Part shown: in pieces, positions 1 through 9,244 of the stretch
Layout of the letters: the number at the start of each line of letters is the position of its first letter
How positions within the stretch are numbered: the stretch's first letter is position 1
NCBI GenBank assembly: GCA_946811185.2
Contig: OX328108.1
Coordinates: forward strand, 37,322,493-37,386,492
From: Hippopus hippopus
Taxonomy: Eukaryota > Mollusca > Bivalvia > Cardiida > Cardiidae
Direction of reading: 5' to 3'
DNA: 64,000 nucleotides
Program-made: the position numbers and the translations under genes
The notes under the pieces: generated by a model
The model's input: the letters and a program-made list of their open reading frames with translations, nothing else
The model's database searches: none
What the model was told of the DNA's origin: nothing

Positions 1-134
1 TGCTGTTGCATAAACTTTTTCCAATAAGAAATCTTGTTCTTGTTTGAAGAATTTAGAAATAGGCCAATGAAATACAATAAGATGTAAGAATGACTAATAA
101 TAAAAATAGGTAAAATAGATAAAATGGCAAAGTT

Positions 135-194
135 AGGGATTCAACCTTTGACCATCAGGACCCAAAAAACGTCTTGGTGCAGGGGTCAAACCCT
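135..194 (+). other. 60-nt imperfect hairpin element of the core
   Basis: CATCAGGACC (153-162) pairs with the right arm ending at 179 around a CAAAAAA loop; the full arm in other cores is GGTCTTGGTG, ten pairs including two G-U. Outer arms AGGGATT (135-141) and AAACCCT (188-194) pair at six of seven positions, with an unequal internal loop between. In this copy C170 removes one inner pair. The same element lies 82 to 23 bp before the reference ATG triplet of every core (for example 4712-4771). GATTCAACC and GGTCAAACC resemble RNA polymerase III B-boxes with one mismatch each, but no A-box or cloverleaf is visible, so I do not call a tRNA. A structured RNA or a SINE fragment is possible. Confidence 0.55.
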
Positions 195-265
195 CTTTGC
201 GATTGAATAGGCTCAAATGACCCGAAGATTTAACATAGATATACAGAGATTTCCTCCCCCCCTTT

Positions 266-567
266 CCAATCTGCCAATCAAATCTCAGGCCTCTATTAAA
301 TTATCCAATCACAGAAGCTTTTAGAAAATCAAAATGGCGTCCAATCTGCCAATCAAATCTCAGGCCTCTATTAAATTATCCAATCACAGAAGCTTTTAGA
401 AAATCAAAATGGCGTCCAATCAGCCAATCAAATCTCATCCCTCTCTCCAAATTATCCAATCAGAAAAGCTTTGAGAAATTCAATATTGCGCCCAATCAGC
501 CAATCAAATTGCAGACACACCCACAGAATCATCCAATCAGAAAGCTTTGAGCCATTATAAATGGCGC
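266..567 (+). promoter_or_regulatory. CCAAT-box cluster: four ~75 bp direct repeats, core 1
   Basis: Four direct repeats of 75, 75, 76 and 76 bp (266-340, 341-415, 416-491, 492-567) each contain three CCAAT pentamers, twelve in all. Each begins CCAATC(A/T)GCCAATCAAAT, has a third CCAAT near base 40, an AGCTTT block, and ends in TGGCG or TTGCG. The first two repeats are almost identical and the last two are diverged. CCAAT is the binding core of the trimeric factor NF-Y (established knowledge). Regular spacing upstream of a TATA-like site is typical of a promoter or enhancer, but function here is inference. The same cluster is found in all 15 cores. Confidence 0.75.
551..565 (+). promoter_or_regulatory. 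TATA-like palindrome GCCATT-ATA-AATGGC, core 1
   Basis: TATAAA lies at 556-561 at the end of the CCAAT cluster, inside a palindrome with six-base arms. Only core 1 and core 2 (5129-5134) have TATAAA. The other thirteen have TTGAAA, giving GCCATTTGAAATGGC with seven-base arms. A TATA box would place a start site near 585, where AAACAGTGAAC occurs, a weak initiator-like context. Use as a promoter is not shown by the sequence. Confidence 0.5.
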
Positions 568-574
568 CCGAAAA

Positions 575-582
575 TATCGATA
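575..582. promoter_or_regulatory. TATCGATA octamer (DRE-like)
   Basis: The palindrome TATCGATA follows the GGCGCCC end of the cluster by a few bases in every core (for example 5148-5155). In insects it is the binding site of DREF at replication-related genes (established knowledge). Whether the host of this sequence has that factor is unknown, so only the match itself is certain. Confidence 0.5.
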
Positions 583-650
583 GAAAACAGTGAACAAGAA
601 TCGGCATAAAAGTGGATTTTAAGTCTTCTTTGAAGGCTGTTATGCAGTCC

Positions 651-665
651 TTGGCAAACTGCCAG
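651..665. promoter_or_regulatory. NFI-like palindrome TTGGC-N5-GCCAG
   Basis: TTGGC AAACT GCCAG matches the NFI consensus TTGGC-N5-GCCAA at nine of ten fixed bases. It is kept in cores 1 to 14. Core 15 has GTGGC in the left half (near 62269-62273), which weakens it. It is immediately followed by a second inverted repeat, GGCATG/CATGCC, about 665-687. Function is inferred from motif only. Confidence 0.35.
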
Positions 666-746
666 GCATGCACCCTCCACACATGCCAGATTTCACTGAA
701 AATGGGCGAAAATTTAAGAAAACAGGGTGACAGAAGACCTTGTTTT

Positions 747-762
747 GGTGCCTTCTAGCACC
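747..762 (+). other. Small hairpin GGTGC-CTTCTA-GCACC in the core
   Basis: Five perfect pairs around a six-base loop, found in all cores (core 2: 5320-5335). Three bases downstream is CAAGAGTGA. The arrangement recalls metazoan histone mRNA 3' ends, where a stem-loop precedes a purine-rich element, but the histone stem has six pairs and a four-base loop, and no histone coding sequence is nearby. I treat the likeness as probably accidental. Confidence 0.4.
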
Positions 763-827
763 TTGCAAGAGTGACTTCCCCTGATCTCTTGATTCGATTT
801 GCTTTTCTAATTCAGGCCAACTGCCAT

Positions 828-873
828 ACTGTACATTGATACTTTAAATATGCTAAGATGATCAATGTACAGT
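828..873. other. 13-bp inverted repeat joining core to monomer array
   Basis: ACTGTACATTGAT (828-840) and ATCAATGTACAGT (861-873) are perfect reverse complements separated by 20 bp. Ordinary monomers hold only a seven-base version, CATTGAT/ATCAATG, at the same place, so the extra six bases of the left arm are specific to the core-array junction. Core 2 (5401-5446) has one mismatch in the left arm and core 4 (ending 14951) has one in the last base of the right arm. Confidence 0.8.
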
Positions 874-922
874 GTAGAAACCCCAGAAAAGAAGAAAATA
901 ATGTCACAAGTGGCCAAAAAAG

Positions 923-940
923 ACTGAAAACTCTTTCAGT
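923..940 (+). other. Monomer stem-loop ACTGAAA-ACTC-TTTCAGT (first example)
   Basis: Seven perfect pairs around a four-base loop. It recurs in nearly every ~350 bp monomer. A common variant has GATTGAAAACTC, changing one base of the left arm to give a G-U pair in RNA. No role is known to me. Confidence 0.5.
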
Positions 941-955
941 AGCAACTGATTTCTA

Positions 956-1138
956 TTGCATAAATCAAACAAAGGGAACTAAATTTTATTATTATTTTTT
1001 TTAATCTCTTTTTACCGTAATAAGAAACCCAGTTACGTTGACTACTGTCTCATACGTGCCAGTTACGCACCCGCGAAAACACGAAAAATCGACTTACGGC
1101 ACATTCCATAGCAGACGACACCTCTTGCTTAAGTCAAA
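956..1138 (+). repeat. Two homologous halves inside one monomer
   Basis: TTGCATAAATCAAA followed by GGGAA and a T-rich tract ending TTACC (from 956) matches TTGCTTAAGTCAAA followed by GGGAA and a T-rich tract ending TTACT (from 1125). Each is preceded by a TAGCA-containing segment. The two blocks are 169 bp apart, and 179 bp separate the second from the first block of the next monomer (1304). The monomer is therefore an old dimer of a ~170-180 bp unit. Confidence 0.8.
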
Positions 1139-1147
1139 TATAGGGAA

Positions 1148-1175
1148 TTTTTTTTGTTCTTTTTTATCTTACTAG
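1148..1175 (+). other. Polypyrimidine tract ending in TAG (3' splice site-like), example
   Basis: A T-rich tract interrupted by a few other bases runs into ATCTTACTAG followed by GGCC. This has the form of a metazoan 3' splice acceptor. It is in nearly every monomer, giving well over a hundred acceptor-like sites in the window. Use as a splice site is not shown. A poly(dA:dT) nucleosome-disfavouring tract is an equally good reading. Confidence 0.3.
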
Positions 1176-4100
1176 GGCCATTTTATTGGCATTGATACTT
1201 TGAATATGCTCAGATGATCAATGTACAGTGTAGAAACCCCAGAAAATAATGTCACAAGTGGCTGAAAAAGACTGAAAACTCTTTCAGTAGCAACTGATTT
1301 CTATTGCATAAATCAAACAAAGGGAACTAAATTTTATTATTATTTTTTTTAATCTCTTTTTACCGTAACAAGAAACCCAGTTACGTTGACTACTCCCTCA
1401 TACGTGCCAGATACGCACCCGCGAAAACACGAAAAATCGACTTACGGCACATTCCATAGCAGACGACACCTCTTGCTTAAGTCAAATATAGGGAATTTTT
1501 TTTGTTCTTTTTTATCTTACTAGGGCCATTTTATTGGCATTGATACTTTGAATATGCGCAGATGATCAATTTACAGTGTAGAAACCCCAGAAAATAATGT
1601 CACAAGTGGCTGAAAAAGACTGAAAACTCTTTCAGTAGCAACTGATTTCTATTGCATAAATCAAACAAAGGGAACTAAATTTTATTATTATTTTTTTTTT
1701 ATCTCTTTTTACCGTAACAAGAAACCCAGTTACGTTGACTACCGTCTCATACGTGCCAGTTACGCACCCGCGAAAACACGAAAAATCGACTTACGGCACA
1801 TTCCATAGCAGACGACACCTCTTGCTTAAGTCAAATATAGGGAATTTTTTTTGTTCTTTTTTATCTTACTAGGGCCATTTTATTGGCATTGATACTTTGA
1901 ATATGCTCAGATGATCAATGTACAGTGTAGAAACCCCAGAAAATAATGTCACAAGTGGCTAAAAAAGACTGAAAACTCTTTCAGTAGCAACTGATTTCTA
2001 TTGCATAAATCAAACAAAGGGAACTAAATTTTATTATTATTTTTTTTAATATCTTTTTACCGTAACAAGAAACCCAGTTACGTTGACTACTCCCTCATAC
2101 GTGCCAGTTACGCACCCGCGAAAACACGAAAAATCGACTTACGGCACATTCCATAGCAGACGACACCTCTTGCTTAAGTCAAATATAGGGAATTTTTTTT
2201 GTTCTTTTTTATCTTACTAGGGCCATTTTATTGGCATTGATACATTGAATATGCTCAGATGATCAATTTACAGTGTAGAAACCCCAGAAAATAAGAAAAT
2301 AATGTCACAAGTGGCTGAAAAAGACTGAAAACTCTTTCAGTAGCAACTGATTTCTATTGCATAAATCAAACAAAGGGAACTAAATTTTATTATTATTTTT
2401 TTTAATCTCTTTTTACCGTAACAAGAAACCCAGTTACGTTGACTACTCTCTCATACGTGCCAGTTACGCACCCGCGAAAACACGAAAAATCGACTTACGG
2501 CACATTCCATAGCAGACGACACCTCTTGCTTAAGTCAAATATAGGGAATTTTTTTTGTTCTTTTTTATCTTACTAGGGCCATTTTATTGGCATTGATACT
2601 TTGAATATGCTCAGATGATCAATTTACAGTGTAGAAACCCCAGAAAATAATGTCACAAGTGGCTGAAAAAGACTGAAAACTCTTTCAGTAGCAACTGATT
2701 TCTATTGCATAAATCAAACAAAGGGAACTAAATTTTATTATTATTTTGTTTAATCTCTTTTTACCGTAACAAGAAACCCAGTTATGTTGACTACCGTGTC
2801 ATACGTGCCAGTTACGCACCCGCGAAAACACGAAAAATCGACTTACGGCACATTCCATAGCACTCGACACCTCTTGCTTAAGTCAAATATAGGGAATTTT
2901 TTTTGTTCTTTTTTATCTTACTAGGGCCATTTTATTGGCATTGATACTTTGAATATGCTCAGATGATCAATGTACAGTGTAAAAACCCCAGAAAATAAGA
3001 AAATAATGTCACAAGGGGCTGAAAAAGACTGAAAACTCTTTCAGTAGCAACTGATTTCTATTGCATAAATCAAACAAAGGGAACTAAATTTTATTATTAT
3101 TTTTTTTTAATCTCTTTTTACCGTAACAAGAAACCCAGTTACGTTGACTACCGTCTCATACGTGCCAGTTACGCACCCGCGAAAACACGAAAAATCGACT
3201 TACGGCACATTCCATAGCAGACGACACCTCTTGCTTAAGTCAAATATAGGGAATTTTTTTTGTTCTTTTTTATCTTACTAGGGCCATTTTATTGGCATTG
3301 ATACTTTGAATATGCTCAGATGATCAATGTACAGTGTAAAAACCCCAGAAGATAATGTCACAAGTGCCTAAAAAAGACTGAAAACTCTTTCAGTAGCAAC
3401 TGATTTCTATTGCATAAATCAAACAAAGGGAACTAAACTTTTATTATTTTTTTTTTAATCTTTTTTTATACCGTGACAAGAAACCCAGTTACGTTGACTA
3501 CCGTCTCATACGTGCCAGTTACGCACCCGCGAAAACACGAAAAATCGACTTACGGCACATTCCATAGCAGACGACACCTCTTGCTTAAGTCAAATATAGG
3601 GAATTTTTTTTGTTCTTTTTTATCTTACTAGGGCCATTTTATTGGCATTGATACTTTGAATATGCTCAGATGATCAATGTACAGTGTAGAAACCCCAGAA
3701 GATAATGTCACAAGTGGCTAAAAAAGACTGAAAACTCTTTCAGTAGCAACTGATTTCTATTGCATAAATCAAACAAAGGGAACTAAATTTTATTATTTTT
3801 TTAATCTCTTTTTACCGTAACTAGAAACCCAGTTACGTTGACTACCGTCTCATACGTGCCAGTTATGCGCCCGCGAAAACATGAAAAATCGACTTACGGC
3901 ACATTCCATAGCAGACGACACCTCTTGCTTAAATCAAATATAGCGAATTTTTTTTTGTTCTTTTTTATCTTACTAGGGCCATTGAAATGGCATTGATAGT
4001 TTGAATATGCTCAGATGATCAATGTACAGTGTAGAAACCCCAGAAGATAATGTCACAAGTGCCTAAAAAAGACTGAAAACTCTTTCAGTAGCAACTGATT

Positions 4101-4320
4101 TCTATTGCATAAATCAAACAAAGGGAACTAAATTTTTATTATTTTTTTTTTAATCTCTTTTTATACCGTGACAAGAAATCCAGTTGCGTTGACTACCGTC
4201 CCATACGTGCCAGTTATGCGCCCGCGAAAACATGAAAAATCGACTTACGGCACATTCCATAGCAGACGACACCTGTTGCCTAAGTCAAATATAGGGAAAT
4301 TTTTTTTTTCGTTTTCTCTT

Positions 4321-4600
4321 ACTAGGGCCATTGAATTGGTTACGATGACTATCGCACCCATACGTGACCGTTACGTGCTGTGCATAAAATCATAAAATCA
4401 ACTAGGACACTTTCGGAGGCAACTGATACCTGTTGCACAAATCAAAGAAAGGTAAACCAAATTCGTTTTCTTACCAAGGTCATGAAAAACATTGAACCAA
4501 TTTTGGTGACCGTGTGAGTCATAAGTCGATTTTATGTTTAACCGCTGCGCAAAAACATTGATTCAGAAGCAACGGGTTGCTGTTGCATAAACTTTTTCCA
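4321..4600 (+). repeat. Two decayed single-unit repeats at the array/core edge
   Basis: After the last full monomer the TTGC-TAA-TCAAA landmark occurs at 4276, then 4433 (TTGCACAAATCAAA) and 4583 (TTGCATAAAC). Spacings are 157 and 150 bp, close to half a monomer. The first decayed unit matches the monomer at TTACGATGACTATCGCACCC and at GGCAACTGATACCTGTTGC. The second keeps only short blocks such as CTTACCAAGG and GAAGCAAC. Divergence thus increases toward the core centre. The same pair begins each of cores 3-15. Confidence 0.8.
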
Positions 4601-5446
4601 ATAAGAAATCTTGTTCTTGTTTGAAGAATTTAGAAATAGGCCAATGAAATACAATAAGATGTAAGAATGACTAATAATAAAAATAGGTAAAATAGATAAA
4701 ATGGCAAAGTTAGGGATTCAACCTTTGACCATCAGGACCCAAAAAAGGTCTTGGTGCAGGGGTCAAACCCTCTTTGCGATTGAATAGGCTCAAATGACCC
4801 GAAGATTTAACATAGATATACAGAGATTTCCCCCCCTTCCAATCTGCCAATCAAATCTCAGGCCTCTATTAAATTATCCAATCACAGAAGCTTTTAGAAA
4901 ATCAAAATGGCGTCCAATCTGCCAATCAAATCTCAGGCCTCTATTGAATTATCCAATCACAGAAGCTTTTAGAAAATCAAAATGGCGTCCAATCAGCCAA
5001 TCAAATCTCATCCCTCTCTCCAAATTATCCAATCAGAAAAGCTTTGAGAAATTCAATATTGCGCCCAATCAGCCAATCAAATTGCAGACACACCCACAGA
5101 ATCATCCAATCAGAAAGCTTTGAGCCATTATAAATGGCGCCCGAAAATATCGATAGAAAACAGTGAACAAGAATCGGCATAAAAGTGGATTTTAAGTCTT
5201 CTTTGAAGGCTGTTATGCAGTCCTTGGCAAACTGCCAGGCATGCACCCTCCACACATGCCAGATTTCACTGAAAATGAGCGAAAATTTAAGAAAACAGGG
5301 TGACAGAAGACCTTGTTTTGGTGCCTTCTAGCACCTTGCAAGAGTGACTTCCCCTGATCTCTTGATTCGATTTGCTTTTCTAATTCAGGCCAACTGCCAT
5401 ACTGTGCATTGATACTTTAAATATGCTAAGATGATCAATGTACAGT
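4321..5446 (+). repeat. Core 2 (complete, TATAAA form)
   Basis: First complete core. In order: decayed units 4321-4600, AT-rich stretch to about 4711, hairpin 4712-4771, CCAAT cluster 4839-5140 (4839-4913, 4914-4988, 4989-5064, 5065-5140), TATAAA 5129-5134, TATCGATA 5148-5155, GGTGC hairpin 5320-5335, inverted repeat 5401-5446. Private changes are GAATT for AAATT in the second CCAAT repeat (near 4946), GAGCG for GGGCG near 5278, and a G in the left arm of the terminal inverted repeat. Two further CCAAT pentamers lie in the AT-rich stretch. This core can serve as reference for all others. Confidence 0.95.
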
Positions 5447-8400
5447 GTAGAAACCCCAGAAAAGAAGAAAATAATGTCACAAGTGGCTGAAAAAGACTGA
5501 AAACTCTTTCAGTAGCAACTGATTTCTATTGCATAAATCAAACAAAGGGAACTAAATTTTATTATTATTTTTTTTAATCTCTTTTTACCGTAATAAGAAA
5601 CCCAGTTACGTTGACTACTGTCTCATACGTGCCAGTTACGCACCCACGAAAACACGAAAAATCGACTTACGGCACATTCCATAGCAGACGACACCTCTTG
5701 CTTAAGTCAAATATAGGGAATTTTTTTTGTTCTTTTTTATCTTACTAGGGCCATTTTATTGGCATTGATACTTTGAATATGCTCAGATGATCAATGTACA
5801 GTGTAGAAACCCCAGAAAATAATGTCACAAGTGGCTGAAAAAGACTGAAAACTCTTTCAGTAGCAACTGATTTCTATTGCATAAATCAAACAAAGGGAAC
5901 TAAATTTTATTATTATTTTTTTTAATCTCTTTTTACCATAACAAGAAACCCAGTTACGTTGACTACTCCCTCATACGTGCCAGATACGCACCCGCGAAAA
6001 CACGAAAAATCGACTTACGGCACATTCCATAGCAGACGACACCTCTTGCTTAAGTCAAATATAGGGAATTTTTTTTGTTCTTTTTTATCTTACTAGGGCC
6101 ATTTTATTGGCATTGATACTTTGAATATGCTCAGATGATCAATTTACAGTGTAGAAACCCCAGAAAATAAGAAAATAATGTCACAAGTGGCTGAAAAAGA
6201 CTGAAAACTCTTTCAGTAGCAACTGATTTCTATTGCATAAATCAAACAAAGGGAACTAAATTTTATTATTATTTTTTTTAATCTCTTTTTACCGTAACAA
6301 GAAACCCAGTTATGTTGACTACCGTGTCATATGTGCCAGTTACGCACCCGCGAAAACACGAAAAATCGACTTACGGCACATTCCATAGCACTCGACACCT
6401 CTTGCTTAAGTCAAATATAGGGAATTTTTTTCGTTCTTTTTTATCTTACTAGGGCCATTTTATTGGCATTGATACTTTGAATATGCTCAGATGATCAATG
6501 TACAGTGTAGAAACCCCAGAAAATAAGAAAATAATGTCACAAGTGGCTGAAAAAGACTGAAAACTCTTTCAGTAGCAACTGATTTCTATTGCATAAATCA
6601 AACAAAGGGAACTAAATTTTATTATTATTTTTTTTTAATCTCTTTTTACCGTAACAAGAAACCCAGTTACGTTGACTACCGTCTCATACGTGCCAGTTAC
6701 GCACCCGCGAAAACACGAAAAATCGACTTACGGCACATTCCATAGCAGACGACACCTCTTGCTTAAGTCAAATATAGGGAATTTTTTTTGTTCTTTTTTA
6801 TCTTACTAGGGCCATTTTATTGGCATTGATACTTTGAATATGCTCAGATGATCAATGTACAGTGTAGAAACCCCAGAAAATAATGTCACAAGTGGCTAAA
6901 AAAGACTGAAAACTCTTTCAGTAGCAACTGATTTCTATTGCATAAATCAAACAAAGGGAACTAAATTTTATTATTATTTTTTTTAATATCTTTTTACCGT
7001 AACAAGAAACCCAGTTACGTTGACTACTCCCTCATACGTGCCAGTTACGCACCCGCGAAAACACGAAAAATCGACTTACGGCACATTCCATAGCAGACGA
7101 CACCTCTTGCTTAAGTCAAATATAGGGATTTTTTTTTGTTCTTTTTTATCTTACTAGGGCCATTTTATTGGCATTGATACATTGAATATGCTCAGATGAT
7201 CAATGTACAGTGTAGAAACCCCAGAAGATAATGTCACAAGTGGCTGAAAAAGATTGAAAACTCTTTCAGTAGCAACTGATTTCTATTGCATAAATCAAAC
7301 AAAGGGAACTAAATTTTTACTTTTTTTGTAATCTCTTTTTACCGTAACAAGAAACCCAGTTACGTTGACTACTGTCTCATACGTGCCAGTTACGCACCCG
7401 CAAAAACACGAAAAATCGACTTACGGCACATTCCATAGCAGACGACACCTCTTGCTTAAGTCAAGTATAGGGATTTTTGTTTCTTCTTTTTTATCTTACT
7501 AGGGCCATTTTATTGGCATTGATACTTTGAATATGCTCAGATGATCAATGTACAGTGTAGAAACCCCAGAAAATAAGAAAATAATGTCACAAGTGGCTGA
7601 AAAAGACTGAAAACTCTTTCAGTAGCAACTGATTTCTATTGCATAAATCAAACAAAGGGAACTAAATTTTATTATTATTTTTTTTTTAATCTCTTATTAC
7701 CGTAACAAGAAACCCAGTTACGTTGACTACCGTCTCATACGTGCCAGTTACGCACCCGCGAAAACACGAAAAATCGACTTACGGCACATTCCATAGCAGA
7801 CGACACCTCTTGCTTAAGTCAAATATAGGGAATTTTTTTTGTTCTTTTTTATCTTACTAGGGCCATTTTATTGGCATTGATACTTTGAATATGCTCAGAT
7901 GATCAATGTACAGTGTAAAAACCCAAGAAGATAATGTCACAAGTGCCTAAAAAAGACTGAAAACTCTTTCAGTAGCAACTGATTTCTATTCCATAAATCA
8001 AACAAAGGGAACTAAATTTTTATTATTTTTTTTTTAATCTCTTTTTATACCGTGACAAGAAACCCAGTTACGTTGACTACCGTCTCATACGTGCCAGTTA
8101 CGCACCCGCGAAAACACGAAAAATCGACTTACGGCACATTCCATAGCAGACGACACCTCTTGCTTAAGTCAAATATAGGGATTTTTGTTTCTTCTTTTTT
8201 ATCTTACTAGGGCCATTTTATTGGCATTGATACTTTGAATATGCTCAGATGATCAATGTACAGTGTAGAAACCCCAGAAGATAATGTCACAAGTGGCTAA
8301 AAAAGACTGAAAACTCTTTCAGTAGCAACTGATTTCTATTGCATAAATCAAATAAAGGGAACTAAATTTTATTATTTTTTTAATCTCTTTTTACCGTAAC

Positions 8401-9244
8401 AAGAAACCCAGTTACGTTGACTACCGTCTCATACGTGCCAGTTATGCGCCCGCGAAAACATGAAAAATCGACTTACGGCACATTCCATAGCAGACGACAC
8501 CTCTTGCTTAAATCAAATATAGGGAATTTTTTTTTGTTCTTTTTTATCTTACTAGGGCCATTGAAATGGCATTGATAGTTTGAATATGCTCAGATGATCA
8601 ATGTACAGTGTAGAAACCCCAGAAGATAATGTCACAAGTGCCTAAAAAAGAATGAAAACTCTTTCAGTAGCAACTGATTTCTATTGCATAAATCAAACAA
8701 AGGGAACTAAATTTTATTATTTTTTTAATCTCTTTTTACCGTAACAAGAAACCCAGTTACGTTGACTACCGTCTCATACGTGCCAGTTATGCGCCCGCGA
8801 AAACATGAAAAATCGACTTACGGCACATTCCATAGCAGACGACACCTCTTGCTTAAATCAAATATAGGGAATTTTTTTTTGTTCTTTTTTATCTTACTAG
8901 GGCCATTGAAATGGCATTGATAGTTTGAATATGCTCAGATGATCAATGTACAGTGTAGAAACCCCAGAAGATAATGTCACAAGTGCCTAAAAAAGACTGA
9001 AAACTCTTTCAGTAGCAACTGATTTCTATTGCATAAATCAAACAAAGGGAACTAAATTTTTATTATTTTCTTTTTAATCTCTTTTTATACCGTGACAAGA
9101 AATCCAGTTGCGTTGACTACCGTCCCATACGTGCCAGTTATGCGCCCGCGAAAACATGAAAAATCGACTTACGGCACATTCCATAGCAGACGACACCTGT
9201 TGCCTAAGTCAAATATAGGGAAATTTTTTTTTTCGTTTTCTCTT
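5447..9244 (+). repeat. Monomer run 2: 11 monomers
   Basis: The first monomer here has GGCTGAAAAAG where most first monomers have GGCCAAAAAAG, a trait shared with the runs after cores 3 and 15. The run ends with two consecutive terminal-type monomers carrying GCCATTGAAATGGC at 8557-8570 and 8902-8915. One monomer has AGTCAAGTATAGGGATTTTT, about 7459-7478. No gene is visible. Confidence 0.93.

Larger units (their letters stand above)
1..873 (+). repeat. Core 1 (left-truncated by window edge)
   Basis: The window opens inside the second decayed unit, so about 257 bp of this core lie outside. Its CCAAT cluster is 266-567 and it carries the TATAAA form of the palindrome. Its pyrimidine tract at 253-265 is longer than in most cores and has an interrupting T. 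Position 170 is C where other cores have G, which breaks one pair at the base of the hairpin loop. The final 13-bp inverted repeat (828-873) is perfect. The run that follows starts with the GGCCAAAAAAG form of the first monomer. Confidence 0.95.
874..4320 (+). repeat. Monomer run 1: 10 monomers of ~350 bp
   Basis: The repeated landmark ACTAGGGC occurs at 1171, 1519, 1868, 2216, 2572, 2920, 3277, 3627, 3972 and 4321, so spacing is 345-357 bp. The first monomer is fused to the core and lacks its own landmark. Length variation comes mostly from T-tracts and an optional AATAAGA insert near the CCCCAGAAAATAA block. The last two monomers are a distinct type with TATGCGCCCGCGAAAACATG, and the one starting at 3972 has the palindrome GCCATTGAAATGGC (3978-3991). 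No gene is visible. Confidence 0.95.

Noticed and set aside
135..194. tRNA gene
   Set aside because: B-box-like strings are present but there is no A-box, acceptor or anticodon arm that I can fold into a cloverleaf.
828..873. Terminal inverted repeats of a DNA transposon
   Set aside because: The arms are only 20 bp apart and enclose monomer-derived sequence. No matching arm exists at the other end of the core and no target duplication is visible.
1171..1180. Helitron 3' end (CTAG)
   Set aside because: CTAG alone is too short. No defined 5' TC end or 3' hairpin at the proper distance could be matched, and the motif is simply a monomer landmark.
874..4320. CRISPR array or other prokaryotic repeat
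   Set aside because: Repeats are ~350 bp without unique spacers, and the monomers themselves are the only sequence present.
4168..4395. 75-codon + strand frame at the end of most runs
   Set aside because: It covers the last full monomer and the first decayed unit. The similar frames at 12620 and 59301 are the same monomer sequence, and most of the ~137 monomers do not keep it open.
4794..5123. 109-codon + strand reading frame recurring in most cores
   Set aside because: It is a translation of the 75 bp CCAAT repeats, so the peptide repeats too. C-tract length changes in cores 1, 10 and 15 break or shift it. No sign of selection for coding.
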